From: Lysobacterales bacterium
GTDB taxonomy: Bacteria > Pseudomonadota > Gammaproteobacteria > Xanthomonadales > SZUA-5
Length of the DNA stretch: 64,000 bases
NCBI GenBank assembly: GCA_022844165.1
Contig: JALHMH010000005.1
Span: forward strand, 1-64,000
Direction: 5' to 3'
Position numbers and translations under genes: made by a program. This document shows, one piece after another, positions 1-11,114 of this stretch. The notes under the pieces were generated by a model. The model had not been told where the DNA came from, did no database searches, and saw only the letters and a program-made list of their open reading frames with translations. How positions within the stretch are numbered: the first letter of the stretch is position 1; the number at the start of each line of letters is the position of its first letter.

Positions 1-303
1 ACCCGCAGCTTCAACAGCATCAGCACCTCAGTGCCCACACCATCTCTTCCGCCTTTCCAACCAACCCAACATCTCGTCAGGTGAGCCGCGCATCATAACT
101 GGGAAATGATGGCTGTCAATCAATTTCGTCTCAGGGTCTGAGACACGACAGTGTTTGTTCAGGAAATCAGCTGCGCGTGCAAACAGGACTTCGCTCGCCA
201 CGGCGGCGATCAATGCGCTTGCATCAGGGGAGGCGTGACGAGTCGAGTAGCGCTGCCGCCGCTCATCAGGGCTGCACAACGGCACATCACGGCTGCATCT
301 TGG

Positions 304-354
304 CATTTGAGCCAAATTTTCTCGGAGCAACTTTGACTTTTGAATCCCCTTTGA
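304..354 (-). repeat. Dispersed ~50-nt repeat, copy A
   Basis: catttgagccaaattttctcggagcaactttgacttttgaatcccctttgag aligns with 58889-58940. Confidence 0.7.
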
Positions 355-363
355 GTCAAGGAA

Positions 364-385
364 CGCCGAGCGCAAGCGCTCGGCG
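364..385. terminator. Hairpin downstream of the redoxin gene
   Basis: cgccgagcgc-aa-gcgctcggcg perfect inverted repeat, no clear T tract. Confidence 0.45.
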
Positions 386-446
386 GGGTTGTGGAGATAT
401 GCTGGTTGTTAGCGAGCAGGGCGGGTCGGTCTGAGACCAAGCCTCG

Positions 447-1043
447 TTAGTACTTGACGCTACACCCGTACGGCTGCGTGCTTGCGACGCTGACGGGTTT
501 ACCGGCATCGATTTCACCGATCGCGCGTGTGACGTACTGCGTTGCCTTCGGGATGTCGGCTTGATCGGCGCTCGGGATTGAGTCGATCGCTCCGTTGTAC
601 GCGAGCGTGCCATTGGCATCGATAACGTACATATGCGGAGTGGTCTTGGCGCCGTAGGCCTTGCCAACAGTGCCATCGGCATCGATCAAGTAAGCAGAAT
701 TCTTATGGCCATTCTCGCTCATGACTTGATTGGCGCCAGCGCCGTCCACATGGCCTTGTTTGCCTGGAGCTCCCGAGTTAATGCTGAGCCATACGACGTC
801 ATTGGCTGTCGCCGACGCCTGTTGTTGCTGCATGTTTTTAGCGCCGTAATGCTTGACGACAAACGGACACTCGTGATTAGTCCATTCCAGAACAACGGTC
901 TTACCTTTGAAGTCCGCCAGGCTGTGGGTCTTGCCATTGGAGTCGGTGAGTGTAAAGCCGGGTGCCGGCTGTCCCACCGTAGCGGCAATCGCACTGCCAG
1001 ACACGGCGAGGGCGAGTAAGGACGACAACACAGATTTCATCAT
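447..1043 (-). CDS. Redoxin/thioredoxin-like (AhpC/TSA-type) secreted protein
   Basis: Signal-like N-terminus MMKSVLSSLLALAVSGSAIA, then VGQPAPGFTLTDSNGKTHSLADFKGKTVVLEWTNHECPFVVKHYG, redoxin-like; start moved to the internal Met. Confidence 0.85.
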   Translation of the reverse strand: MMKSVLSSLLALAVSGSAIAATVGQPAPGFTLTDSNGKTHSLADFKGKTVVLEWTNHECPFVVKHYGAKNMQQQQASATANDVVWLSINSGAPGKQGHVDGAGANQVMSENGHKNSAYLIDADGTVGKAYGAKTTPHMYVIDANGTLAYNGAIDSIPSADQADIPKATQYVTRAIGEIDAGKPVSVASTQPYGCSVKY

Positions 1044-1069
1044 GACATCTCTCCGTAACGAATGCCGCA

Positions 1070-3220
1070 TCAGGGGTTGCGGCGGGCTGGGTCGACTGTC
1101 GCCAATGCATCGAGCACAATGTCTGGCGTCAGCAATTGCGGCAGAATTTGCGGGGCACGATTGCCCCCAGGATAGAGCACATACAGTGGCACACCAGTAC
1201 GCTCAAATTGCGCCAGATAGCGCGTGATAGCCTCGTCTCGGCGCGTCCAGTCACCTTTGACATAGGTCACGCCTTTGGCGCGTATCGCTGCTTGCACTTC
1301 GTCGCTACTGAGCGCAACGCGTTCGTTTGCAAGACACGTGATGCACCACGCGGCAGTCATATTCACGAGCACCGGCTCGCCATTCGCCACGCGAACCTGC
1401 AGTTCCTCTGAATCGAACGCAACGCTGGTCGATGACGAAACAGCAACGGCGGGCTCGTGCGCGATCGCGCGCGATAATACATAGCCACCGGCGCTGAGCG
1501 ACATCAAGGCCAGGGCTACCGAGATCCGTCCACTGTCTGGCAATCCAAACAACCATAGCGCCATCGCCAACGCCACCGCGCCGACGAGCACCTGACCCAT
1601 CGCCATCGCACCTTGCTGTTCGCCGAACACCCACAGCAACCACACAGCACTCAGGTAAAGCGGGAACGCCAGGAAATGCTTGAATCGATCCATCCATGGG
1701 CCAGGCCGCGGCAGGCGAGCTGCCAGCGCTGGGCTCAGTGTGAGGGCCAGGTACGGCAGTGCAAGACCGAATCCAAGAGCGCCGAAAATGGCCATCGAGA
1801 CAGGTACCGATTGGGTCAACGCATATCCGAGCGCTGCGGCCATCAGCGGCGCAGTACAGGGGCTGGCAACGACTGCCGCAAGTACACCGGTAAAGAACGC
1901 TGCCCGATCGCTTTCGCCATCGGTCAATGATTGACCGATGCCCATCCAACGCTCGCCTAGGGTGAAGACGCCCGACAAGCTCAGGCCCATGGCGAAAAAC
2001 AAATACGCCAATAGCGCCACCAGCCACGGCTCTTGCAACTGGAATCCCCAACCAAGGGCCTCGCCGGAAGCCCGCAAAGCCAGCAACACCCCGGCCAGCG
2101 AGAGAAAACTCAACACCACGCCCAACGTGTAAAACAGGCCATGACGCGGATGCGCGCCGCCTTGCAGGCTCAGCGCTTTCAGCGCTAACACCGGAAAAAC
2201 GCACGGCATCAAATTCAACACTGCGCCGCCGAGCAGCGCGAACAGCAAGGCCGTGCCGAGACCCAGAGACGCCTCGCCCGATGAAGTGCTCGACGATGTG
2301 GCGGTTGTACCCCGCGCCGCTGTCGCGCCGGATGCCAGGTCCACCACGTCCGCCTCGATTTGCCAGGAGCGCGACTGGGGCGGTTTGCCCTGCGTAACCA
2401 CCAGACTCATCCGCTCTGGCGCATTTTGGAAGTAGTCGCTTCGCGGCGCGATCCAACGCAAAACGCCATTGCCCGCATTGGCAGTGCCCGGCACGTTAGC
2501 CAAAATCTCTGTTTGTACCGGGAACAGATCGAACGGTTCATCGGCGACAAAGTCATCCGGAAGTTCCGCCTCAATCGTCACAGCATCGGATGCGATCTGC
2601 GCGTTGGCCGTCCCTGCACTGGCCGACGGCCAGCGCGCTTTAGCAGCGGCAAAGTCGGCGGCGTGCGGACCGGGCTCGACGCTCGGCACAACCGGCACCG
2701 ACAATGCGAGCGTCGCCGATCCGGGAATGCACTCCTCTTTACACACCAACCAATCGATCTTCAGCGATACCGGCAAACTCGCTGCTGCATAGCTGGCGGG
2801 CACCGCCAGCTCGATTGGTAGCAACTGGCGCTCGTGGTAGCCGAAATTGTAGAGACCCGATAACTCAAAACGCTCTGGATGAGGCCACGCAATCCCTGTC
2901 GCCGTCACGCCATCGGGTAACGACCATGTGAGTTTGGTCGGCAACCCCGAGTCGCCGGGGTTCACCCAGTAGGTATGCCACTCCGGAGCGTGCTCCAGTA
3001 GCACGCCCAGCCACAGAGGCTGACCACGAACGGCCGGCGTGTCGCGCACCAAACCTGTTTCCGCCACCAACGTGACCGCCAGCTCAGGCGTTTCAGCGCG
3101 TTCGGCGGCGAGCGCCACCGGCGGCAACAACATCAGCAAACCTAGCCCAAACGCTCTCACCCGAACCCCATTCTCGACTCGACCCGTCAGCAGACCGGGA
3201 ATGAGACGCGAAGTTGACAT
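1070..3220 (-). CDS. DsbD-like protein-disulfide reductase (thioredoxin family)
   Basis: N-terminal DsbC/D-like domain, multi-TM core with LNLMPCVFPVLALK and ASPCTAPLM, C-terminal thioredoxin-like AAWCITCLANE. Confidence 0.9.
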   Translation of the reverse strand: MSTSRLIPGLLTGRVENGVRVRAFGLGLLMLLPPVALAAERAETPELAVTLVAETGLVRDTPAVRGQPLWLGVLLEHAPEWHTYWVNPGDSGLPTKLTWSLPDGVTATGIAWPHPERFELSGLYNFGYHERQLLPIELAVPASYAAASLPVSLKIDWLVCKEECIPGSATLALSVPVVPSVEPGPHAADFAAAKARWPSASAGTANAQIASDAVTIEAELPDDFVADEPFDLFPVQTEILANVPGTANAGNGVLRWIAPRSDYFQNAPERMSLVVTQGKPPQSRSWQIEADVVDLASGATAARGTTATSSSTSSGEASLGLGTALLFALLGGAVLNLMPCVFPVLALKALSLQGGAHPRHGLFYTLGVVLSFLSLAGVLLALRASGEALGWGFQLQEPWLVALLAYLFFAMGLSLSGVFTLGERWMGIGQSLTDGESDRAAFFTGVLAAVVASPCTAPLMAAALGYALTQSVPVSMAIFGALGFGLALPYLALTLSPALAARLPRPGPWMDRFKHFLAFPLYLSAVWLLWVFGEQQGAMAMGQVLVGAVALAMALWLFGLPDSGRISVALALMSLSAGGYVLSRAIAHEPAVAVSSSTSVAFDSEELQVRVANGEPVLVNMTAAWCITCLANERVALSSDEVQAAIRAKGVTYVKGDWTRRDEAITRYLAQFERTGVPLYVLYPGGNRAPQILPQLLTPDIVLDALATVDPARRNP

Positions 3221-3268
3221 ATCAAACGTCGTTTCGGCGTGTGCATCGGGCGATTTGGCCCGAATTGA

Positions 3269-5056
3269 TCATTTCTCTTTACGGACGACGCGCACGCTGA
3301 GTTCCTGCAGCTGCTTCTCCGGGACCTCGGATGGCGCTTCAGTGAGCGGGCATTGCGCGCTGGCAGTTTTTGGAAAAGCGATCACTTCGCGGATGGAGTC
3401 GACGCCGCACATCAGCGTGGCGATGCGGTCGATGCCAAAAGCGATGCCGCCGTGTGGTGGACAGCCGTAGCGCAGGGCTTCCAAGAGGAAGCCGAATTTG
3501 ACTTGCGCCTCATCCGCTTCGATGCCGAGAAGGTCGAACACCGCAGACTGCAATTCGGGACGGTGGATACGGATCGAGCCGCCGCCGATTTCGTTGCCGT
3601 TGAGCACCATATCGTAGCCGCGCGACAGCGCGTCACCGGGATTCGCTTTGAGCGTGGCGACATCGTCGATGGACGGCGCGGTGAACGGATGGTGCAGGCT
3701 CATCCAGCGATTTTCGCCAGCGTCGAACTCGAACATTGGGAAGTCGACCACCCACAACGGCCGCCATCCGTCCTGCACGAGTTTCATGTCACGGCCCACG
3801 GCCAGGCGCAGCGCACCCATGAATTCGGAGACGATTTTGTATGGGCCGGCGCCGAAGAAGATGATGTCGCCACTGGTCGCGCCGGTAGCGGCGACGATGC
3901 CGTTAAGGGCGTCATCGCTTAGGAACTTGGTGATCGGGCTGGTCATGCCCTCGCGACCCTTCGCGAGATCGTCAATACGAATCCAAGCCAGGCCCTTGGC
4001 GCCGTAGCGCGCCACATACGGGCCATAGTCGTCGATTTGCTTTCTCGTGAGCGTCGCGGCACCCGGCACGAGCAATGCAGCAACGCGACCACCCGAATCG
4101 TTGGCCGGGCCGCTGAACACCTTGAAGTCGCTGGTCTTGACGTAATCTGCAACGTCGACCAGTTCCAGTGCGATACGCAGATCCGGTTTGTCCGAACCAA
4201 AGCGTTGCATCGCTTCGGAATACGGCATACGCGGGAACGGGTTCTCGAGCTCCACGCCAACGACCGTGCGGAACACGTGGCGGATCAGATCCTCGACACG
4301 ATCCTGCACGTCGTGCTCGCGTACGAACGCCATTTCAATATCGAGCTGGGTAAACTCCGGCTGCCGATCGGCGCGTAAATCCTCATCTCGGAAGCAACGC
4401 GCGATCTGATAGTAGCGATCCATACCGGCCATCATCAGGATCTGCTTGAAGAGCTGCGGCGATTGCGGCAACGCATAGAACTGGCCAGGATTGACGCGGC
4501 TCGGCACCAAATAGTCGCGCGCGCCCTCAGGCGTAGCCTTGGTCAGAATCGGCGTTTCGATATCCTGGAAATCCTGCGCGTCGAGGTAGCGGCGGATTTC
4601 TTGAACCAGTCGTGTGCGCAATCGCAGCTGCCTTTGCATTGCGCCACGGCGGATATCGAGATATCGATAGCGCAAGCGCGCCTCTTCGCCGGGCGTTTCG
4701 TCGAGCATGAATGGCAGTGAAGCGGAGGCGTTCAGTACTTCAACGCTCCACGCCACGACTTCGATTTTCCCGGTTGCGAGGCGCTCGTTGATCTGCGAGC
4801 CAGATCGCGCCCGAACAGTTCCGACAACGCGTAAGCAATACTCGTAGCGCACGCGGTCCGCAACGGAAAATGCACTGTCGTTAGTCGGTTCAACAACGAC
4901 TTGTACGATCCCGGCATGGTCTCGGAGATCGATGAAAGTAGCATTGGGATGCTGCCGCCGCGAATCCGCCCAGCCACAAAGCACGACCTCATTGCCGATC
5001 TGGGACTCATCGATGCGACCACACAAATGGCTACGGTACGAAGTGCTCTGACTCAT
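3269..5056 (-). CDS. aspS: Aspartyl-tRNA synthetase
   Basis: [59 protein letters not shown]; start set at [10 protein letters not shown]. Confidence 0.97.
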   Translation of the reverse strand: MSQSTSYRSHLCGRIDESQIGNEVVLCGWADSRRQHPNATFIDLRDHAGIVQVVVEPTNDSAFSVADRVRYEYCLRVVGTVRARSGSQINERLATGKIEVVAWSVEVLNASASLPFMLDETPGEEARLRYRYLDIRRGAMQRQLRLRTRLVQEIRRYLDAQDFQDIETPILTKATPEGARDYLVPSRVNPGQFYALPQSPQLFKQILMMAGMDRYYQIARCFRDEDLRADRQPEFTQLDIEMAFVREHDVQDRVEDLIRHVFRTVVGVELENPFPRMPYSEAMQRFGSDKPDLRIALELVDVADYVKTSDFKVFSGPANDSGGRVAALLVPGAATLTRKQIDDYGPYVARYGAKGLAWIRIDDLAKGREGMTSPITKFLSDDALNGIVAATGATSGDIIFFGAGPYKIVSEFMGALRLAVGRDMKLVQDGWRPLWVVDFPMFEFDAGENRWMSLHHPFTAPSIDDVATLKANPGDALSRGYDMVLNGNEIGGGSIRIHRPELQSAVFDLLGIEADEAQVKFGFLLEALRYGCPPHGGIAFGIDRIATLMCGVDSIREVIAFPKTASAQCPLTEAPSEVPEKQLQELSVRVVRKEK

Positions 5057-5173
5057 GAGTTTGCGCTTTGGCGACGTGAAAGGGCGCGGATGGTAGCGCA
5101 ATGAGACTAGAGTTCGGCAGCTTGACACTGGACGTGGTATTGCTTGCATTTCGGAAAACACACCTCAAGAACT

Positions 5174-6700
5174 ATGATCAAGCTGATTGTTTTTTTGCTC
5201 GGGTTATCTCTCGCTACAACGTGTGCCGCACGACCTTCGTTGTTTCTGATCGGCGGGCAACTGCAGACATGCGCCAGCAATGCCCCCGAGGCTTGCAACA
5301 ATGGCTCGTTCCCGGTCGGCGCCAATCAATTGGCCCGGCGCTATCGGATCGACCGCGCCGGCATCGACCGACTGCAAACAGGTTGGCATGGCCAGCGTGA
5401 CGAAATACGCGATGCGGTGACGGCTGCGCTGTCTGAGGGTACCGCCGAAGTCGCCGGTGACGTAGATCAGTTGGGGCTTAGGGGCGTCATTGGGCCAGTG
5501 TGGGAACGGCTTGCCACCTTCGAACGCGAGCGCATCTTCGACGCGTTGGAGCTGGCGCCGGAAAACGAAAGGAGCCAACTGGCCGCCACTGTCAGTCCGC
5601 ACTCGCTGGCCATCGTCAACAGTTTTACCTCGATGGCGCGCGAAGTGTCGATGCGCGGTCGGCCACGAATTTTGGTCGTCACCGCATCCAGTCGCGATCC
5701 TTTTGCTTCCATTGACTTCTATACCGAACTCTTCGCGCAGACGGACGCCAAAGTGCTTTGGTTGCCAATGGATGCCGCGTTGCGGAAGGCACAAGCGAAC
5801 CCGGGGACGGACTGTGAACGCCTCGATGAACTGCGAGCAGACCTGGGTGCCGCGCACGATCGTGCACGACTCTATCCCGCGAATGCCAGCCAGTTGCAGA
5901 GCGCTTGTCTGAATCCAACGATATTGTCCGACTTGCTCTTGTGGACCGATTCTGTGTTCTTCAATGGCGGCGATCAGAGCTTTACGCGCGCTGCGTGGTT
6001 CAATACCGACGGCACGCCATCGGCCGAACTCATCCTGCTGCGCCAGCGCCATTCGGCTGGCCAAATTATGATCGGCGGCACCAGCGCTGGTGCCGCCGTG
6101 CAGGCATACTCCAAAGCGATGATGGTGAGCGGCCAAGATCAGATTGGTCACGCAAAGGCGACGACGGCTTTGCCTCCGCTGTTGGGATGCACTGCAGCGG
6201 GCGTCTGCCATGAGGACGAGTTTTCGCTGCTCTATCACCCAGGCGGTGGCTTGAACACCTTTGATCTGGGTGTGGTCGATACTCACTTTTCCGAACGTGG
6301 TCGCGAGTGGCGTCTGGCACGGCTGTTGATTGACGCCGATCTCCAGCTGGGCTTGGGCATCGACGAAACTACAGCTGTGCGTCTGGATAGAACCGAATCG
6401 GGCTTTGACGCGCGCGTTATTGGAGCGGGGTCGGTATCGGTAATGCAACTTCGCACGTCCGATGTCGTCATCCACCGCTATGCCGACGGCGCCTCATTTG
6501 CGTTACCGAATGAGGCCAACGACATCCGTTGCAAAGGCAAAGCGCTGGCACAAAAGAGCGCGGCCGTCGACAGTTTCGAGTTGCGCAAAGCGCTGGATGC
6601 TGCCAGCAAATCGTTGCGCCCGACACCGATACAGATTGGCGGCCAGGCTGTCGGGCAAGCTTGCGGCAGAGACGGCGCGACGGTGTTGAAACTCGACTGA
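5174..6700 (+). CDS. Cyanophycinase-like peptidase S51 family, predicted exported
   Basis: Signal-like MIKLIVFLLGLSLATTCAA; FFNGGDQ and GGTSAGAAV nucleophile motif. Confidence 0.85.
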   Translation: MIKLIVFLLGLSLATTCAARPSLFLIGGQLQTCASNAPEACNNGSFPVGANQLARRYRIDRAGIDRLQTGWHGQRDEIRDAVTAALSEGTAEVAGDVDQLGLRGVIGPVWERLATFERERIFDALELAPENERSQLAATVSPHSLAIVNSFTSMAREVSMRGRPRILVVTASSRDPFASIDFYTELFAQTDAKVLWLPMDAALRKAQANPGTDCERLDELRADLGAAHDRARLYPANASQLQSACLNPTILSDLLLWTDSVFFNGGDQSFTRAAWFNTDGTPSAELILLRQRHSAGQIMIGGTSAGAAVQAYSKAMMVSGQDQIGHAKATTALPPLLGCTAAGVCHEDEFSLLYHPGGGLNTFDLGVVDTHFSERGREWRLARLLIDADLQLGLGIDETTAVRLDRTESGFDARVIGAGSVSVMQLRTSDVVIHRYADGASFALPNEANDIRCKGKALAQKSAAVDSFELRKALDAASKSLRPTPIQIGGQAVGQACGRDGATVLKLD

Positions 6701-6702
6701 AG

Positions 6703-7074
6703 CTACGTCTGAGCACAGAAGAAATTCAACTTGTTGCCATCCAGATCGCGGATGTAGGCGCAGTAGAAGGCATCGCCGCGTGGCCCGGGATCTCCCTCGT
6801 TGCTGGCGCCAAGTTCCAGCGCTTTGTTGTGTAGCGCACGCGCTTGTTCCGGCGATCGCACAGCCAAAGACACCATCGATCCGTTACCGATGGTGGCTGC
6901 CTCTTTGTTGAAGGGCAGCGCGATGCCGAAGGCTGGTTGATGTGGGGCGACGGTCCAGGCGATCAGTCGCTCGAGTGTCATCAGGCGCACCGCACCCATA
7001 TCGGCCAGCAAAGCATCGTAAAACACTGCCGCTCGCTGCAAATCGTTAGTTCCTACCAAAACATACCCGATCAT
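6703..7074 (-). CDS. VOC (glyoxalase/bleomycin resistance) family protein
   Basis: MIGYVLVGTNDLQRAAVFYDALLADMGA...RDLDGNKLNFFC. Confidence 0.85.
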   Translation of the reverse strand: MIGYVLVGTNDLQRAAVFYDALLADMGAVRLMTLERLIAWTVAPHQPAFGIALPFNKEAATIGNGSMVSLAVRSPEQARALHNKALELGASNEGDPGPRGDAFYCAYIRDLDGNKLNFFCAQT

Positions 7075-7331
7075 GACTTGTCTCCTTCGTTTCTTGAGTG
7101 CTCGTTGATACGCAGTTGGGTGCCGGGTGAAAAGGGCCGAATCGGACAGGTCCATCGTCCGATCGGATCTTGTCTCGAACTGAACTGTGTCAGACGCGCC
7201 GCTAAGCTCCCAGTGGATGAACACGCGGCTGTCGGATTTCGCCACTACAATTGCGCATTCGCCGCTACGCACCATTGTCGTTACGGCGCAAAGTGTGCGC
7301 ACCGGGTGTCCGGTGAAATGGGTGCAGAATC

Positions 7332-7730
7332 ATGATTACGTTGAGTCTCGTGCTTGCCGCAACGCTCGGGGTGAGCCCTGCAGAACAAGCCGATGGCGCG
7401 CCTGTGTATGTCGCAGGCGGGCAGTACACAGCTACGCTGTCGCAATCGAGTGGTCGCTGGCAATTGATGCCAATGACTGGCAATGACGCCACCGTGCTTA
7501 GTCACTGCTTACAAGAAACTCACCTTCCGCCAGGGATTTGGCTGATCAATCGCAATACACAGGGAGAAGCCGAGCTGATCGCACCATCGGGAACGGCACT
7601 ACCACCGGGATATCGCGATCGCGTACCTCTGGCGTCCTGCGATTCGCGTGTCGAAGATGCTCTGCGGGCACCCGCTGAACTGGTCGATTGGCTGGTAGAA
7701 CACACTGGCGCTGTGTGGATCGGCGAATGA
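7332..7730 (+). CDS. Hypothetical protein, possibly exported
   Basis: 132 aa ORF with signal-like N-terminus; overlaps the next gene by ATGA. Confidence 0.6.
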   Translation: MITLSLVLAATLGVSPAEQADGAPVYVAGGQYTATLSQSSGRWQLMPMTGNDATVLSHCLQETHLPPGIWLINRNTQGEAELIAPSGTALPPGYRDRVPLASCDSRVEDALRAPAELVDWLVEHTGAVWIGE

Positions 7731-8728
7731 ACGCACCTTTGCTTCGACTTGGCGTGCTTGTCCACGATGGATGTTTGCTGTCGAGCATTGGTGACCCCAT
7801 TGATGCTCTGAGCATCGCTGAGCGAATTGCGCAACTGCGGCAGCCTCGGGCGGAACCAAGGTTCGTAACGCATGTGCTCAACGCTCGCGGCAAAACAGCG
7901 ATTGCCTCGGCATCTGGCGTCGGCGTAACCGGCGTCAGTGCCGAGACACCCGACTTAGACGTGCTCCTGGTCACCGGCACCATGGGTGAACACCCGCGTG
8001 GACTTTACGACCCACACGCGATGCACGCCGAAATCGACTACATTCGCGCGATGCACGCTCGCGGCGTGCGCATTGCCGCTGCTTGCAGCGGCACGCTGTT
8101 GCTCGCGGCAACGGGCCTTCTTGATGGCAAGAACGCCACCACCAGCTGGTGGCTGGGAGCGCACTTTCGCCAGCACTTTCCAAAGGTGAAATTGCAAATC
8201 GACCAGATCTCAGTCGAAGACGGGCAAATCACCACAGCGGGTGCGGCCACTGCGACGTTGAACCTCATCGTCCGGCTGATTGGCGAGGTGGCGGGTCAGG
8301 AGTTGGCGTCTCAAGTGGGCCGCATGCTGATCATCGATAGCGAACGCCAAAGTCAGGCGCCCTATGTGAGCATGGCTCTGCTCGACCGACCCAGAACTTC
8401 GCTCGCGGAAAAAGCCGAGCACGTGCTGCGCCGCACGCTCGATGACGACATCAGCGTCGGTTTTCTGGCAGAGCAGTGCGGCACCAGTGAACGCAACCTG
8501 CTGCGCCATTTTAAGGCGCACTATGGCTGCTCACCGCTCGAGTACATTCAACGTCTGCGCGTTGAGCGCGCCAAAGCGTTGTTGGAAACCACGCATCTGG
8601 GTTTCGAAGAAGTCGTCGAACGCTGCGGCTATCGTGACGCGTCAAGCTTTCGCAAGCTCTTTAAGCGCGCGACCTCACTCACGCCAAACGATTATCGCGA
8701 GCGCTTCAGATTGCGGGCGCGGCATTGA
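7727..8728 (+). CDS. GlxA-type AraC family transcriptional regulator (DJ-1/PfpI-like + HTH_18)
   Basis: N-terminal PfpI-like domain, C-terminal HTH (CGTSERNLLRHFKAHYGCSPLEYIQRLRVERAKALL). Confidence 0.9.
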   Translation: MNAPLLRLGVLVHDGCLLSSIGDPIDALSIAERIAQLRQPRAEPRFVTHVLNARGKTAIASASGVGVTGVSAETPDLDVLLVTGTMGEHPRGLYDPHAMHAEIDYIRAMHARGVRIAAACSGTLLLAATGLLDGKNATTSWWLGAHFRQHFPKVKLQIDQISVEDGQITTAGAATATLNLIVRLIGEVAGQELASQVGRMLIIDSERQSQAPYVSMALLDRPRTSLAEKAEHVLRRTLDDDISVGFLAEQCGTSERNLLRHFKAHYGCSPLEYIQRLRVERAKALLETTHLGFEEVVERCGYRDASSFRKLFKRATSLTPNDYRERFRLRARH

Positions 8729-8932
8729 GCCGTCCTGCTGACCGCGCGCGGTGTGGCCTGGGTCGCCAGGCACACAAGCAAACCTGGGCCAGTCGGTGCG
8801 CGACTTGACCAAAGTATCCGGGTCCTGCGAGTGAAGCCTCGCCAATACCTACGTCAATTCTTCAAGCGAAATCGGCCATTCGGCCTCTAACAGGAATATA
8901 ACCGGGGTACTTTAGCGATCAAGAACACGATT

Positions 8933-10975
8933 GTGCGCGCCGAACGAGAGTCCAGTCCGATTGCTTCGCAAGCCGCTCTCGTCGGCACACCTGAGGCAGC
9001 TCCGTTTACGCAAAACGTAACAGATTCAGATCTTTTGTTCTTGCCGCCGAATCTGGAGGCGGAACTCCTTCGACACGCATTGTTGAATCAACGTCCGTTA
9101 CTCGTCGTCAATTTCCTGGCGGCCTGCGGCTTTACGTATCTGGCCTGGACTGAATTGGGCATCGCTGTTGGCGCGTGGCTGGTGCTGATGGCGCTGATTT
9201 CCAGTTTGCGTTGGACAGCTGGCATGACGTTGTATCGCTCGCAGCTTCGACGAGAACGTCGTTGGGGTTGGTCGGATGCCATTGCGCTTCGCGTTTTTTA
9301 TGCCGGTTACGTCGCCTCCCCTTTTGCCTGGGCCGCCATGGTTGTCTGGGCCATCCCGTTGTTGGAACCCTTCACTTTGCTGGCACTGATCGTCGTTCTG
9401 GCTGCACTTGTCGGTGGCGCCACGGGCGTGTTGGCGCCATTGCGATACCTGGGCCAGGTCAACATGTTTCTTTTGCTGGTTCCTGGCAGTTTTCGATTGC
9501 TCAGCCTGGACCCGCCGCAGTGGATTCTGGCACTGCTGGGCGTGGTCTTCGCTGGCGTCGCGATGATCAGCCATCGCTTCAATAACGACCTCTTGCGGCG
9601 GGCCCTGACGCTCCAGCATCGCAACGACTTTTTGCTGCAACGCGTATCGGAGTCCAACGCGGCGATTCTCGAAGCCAATGCGGAACTTGAGTCCCGAGTA
9701 GAAGCGCGAACCATCGAACTTCGCGAGTTGTCTCAACGCGACCTGCTGACAGGCTTGCTCAATCGTCGCGGGCTTGTCGACCTGTTACGCCATTTCGATG
9801 AGCGCCAGACACCCCTGGCAGTCTTGTTCATCGATCTCAACGGGTTCAAACAAGTCAACGACGGGCTTGGTCATGAAGCCGGTGATGAAGTACTTCGGAT
9901 TGCCGCCAGGCAACTGGCCACAGCCGTCCCGATGGACGCCAGCATCGGTCGATGGGGCGGCGACGAATTTGTACTGATCTGGCCGGCCCGGGTCGCTACG
10001 GAAGCGTTGATATCACTCGGTCATCACCTGCGAACGGCGCTGGCGGTACCGATTCTCGTTGGTGACGAACGCGTGCAGCTTGGCGCTACCATCGGTTATG
10101 CAATTCGCGGCGCCAACGAAACAGGCGCGGAGCTGGTGACCGCAGCTGACCTGGCAACGGCAGAGGCACGTCGGAACGATCAAGGGGGAATTGCCGGTTT
10201 CGAACCAGGCCTCGCCGTTGTGCAACAGCGGCGACTGCAAATCGTCGGCGGACTCCGAACCGCCGTTGATGACCAGAGCCTCTGGCTGGCGTACCAGCCG
10301 ATCGTTTTTGCCGGCAGCGATAAATTGCATTCACTGGAGGCACTGATGCGCTGGACATCGCCTCGATTGGGAGTCGTTGGTCCGGACGAGTTTATCGCCA
10401 TCGCGGAGGACTCTGACCGCATTCAACAATTGGGCGATTGGGCACTACGACGAGCTTTGGCCGATTGCCTTGCGGCAGGCGCAGAAGGACCGCCGCAAAT
10501 CTGTGTCAACGTGTCAATTCGACAACTGGCTTGGGACGGCTTCTATGCATCCGTTGTCGCGGCACTCTCCGAGCTTGGGTTTGCACCTGAGCGACTGGTG
10601 CTTGAAGTCACTGAGTCGGTATTCGAAGACCGCAACAGCCATCGCACATTGAGCGCCCTTCGCGCGCTGGCAAACCTGGGCGTGCGCATCCACGTCGACG
10701 ACTTCGGGTCTGGCTACTCATCCTTGGGCAGTCTCCACAACTTTCCGCTGCACGCGATCAAGATCGATCGAATTTTCGTCGAGCGGCTGGATACCCAGTC
10801 GCGCTCGGTGATTGAAGCCGCCGTGCTGATCGCCAGGGGCCACGGCTTGGAAGTCATCGCTGAGGGGATCGAAACGGCAGAGCAAGCGCGGGTGCTTCAC
10901 GATCTTGGCGTCGACGCTCTGCAAGGGTACTACTTCGGCCGACCGCAACCGGCCCTCCTTTCGCCGCGACGATGA
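8933..10975 (+). CDS. Membrane GGDEF-EAL protein
   Basis: N-terminal TM helices, RWGGDEFVLIW, SLEALMRW, DDFGSGYSSL; both motifs look intact. Start uncertain. Confidence 0.9.
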   Translation: MRAERESSPIASQAALVGTPEAAPFTQNVTDSDLLFLPPNLEAELLRHALLNQRPLLVVNFLAACGFTYLAWTELGIAVGAWLVLMALISSLRWTAGMTLYRSQLRRERRWGWSDAIALRVFYAGYVASPFAWAAMVVWAIPLLEPFTLLALIVVLAALVGGATGVLAPLRYLGQVNMFLLLVPGSFRLLSLDPPQWILALLGVVFAGVAMISHRFNNDLLRRALTLQHRNDFLLQRVSESNAAILEANAELESRVEARTIELRELSQRDLLTGLLNRRGLVDLLRHFDERQTPLAVLFIDLNGFKQVNDGLGHEAGDEVLRIAARQLATAVPMDASIGRWGGDEFVLIWPARVATEALISLGHHLRTALAVPILVGDERVQLGATIGYAIRGANETGAELVTAADLATAEARRNDQGGIAGFEPGLAVVQQRRLQIVGGLRTAVDDQSLWLAYQPIVFAGSDKLHSLEALMRWTSPRLGVVGPDEFIAIAEDSDRIQQLGDWALRRALADCLAAGAEGPPQICVNVSIRQLAWDGFYASVVAALSELGFAPERLVLEVTESVFEDRNSHRTLSALRALANLGVRIHVDDFGSGYSSLGSLHNFPLHAIKIDRIFVERLDTQSRSVIEAAVLIARGHGLEVIAEGIETAEQARVLHDLGVDALQGYYFGRPQPALLSPRR

Positions 10976-11114
10976 GCTTCGCGGCGTTTCGAGGTTCCTG
11001 GCGACAACATTTGTCATTTCGCACGAAGTCTCCCGAAGAACCTGCCTGGCAACGGCGCGCAGCTTGCGCGACTCTCGTAGCATCCCCCTCGCCTTCTCTC
11101 AGAATTCTCCACCC

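Noticed and set aside
28-375. 115-aa ORF at the window start
   Set aside because: Overlaps repeat copy A and has no recognisable domain; probably a spurious frame through a repeat-containing intergenic region.
5204-6475. Long antisense ORFs such as 5204-6475(-), 1305-2456(-), 17040-18284(+), 18892-20100(+), 29132-30073(+), 30654-31904(+), 53684-55120(+) and 57209-58201(+)
   Set aside because: They lie opposite clearly recognised genes, have no recognisable domain and low-complexity basic composition; typical shadow ORFs in high-GC DNA.
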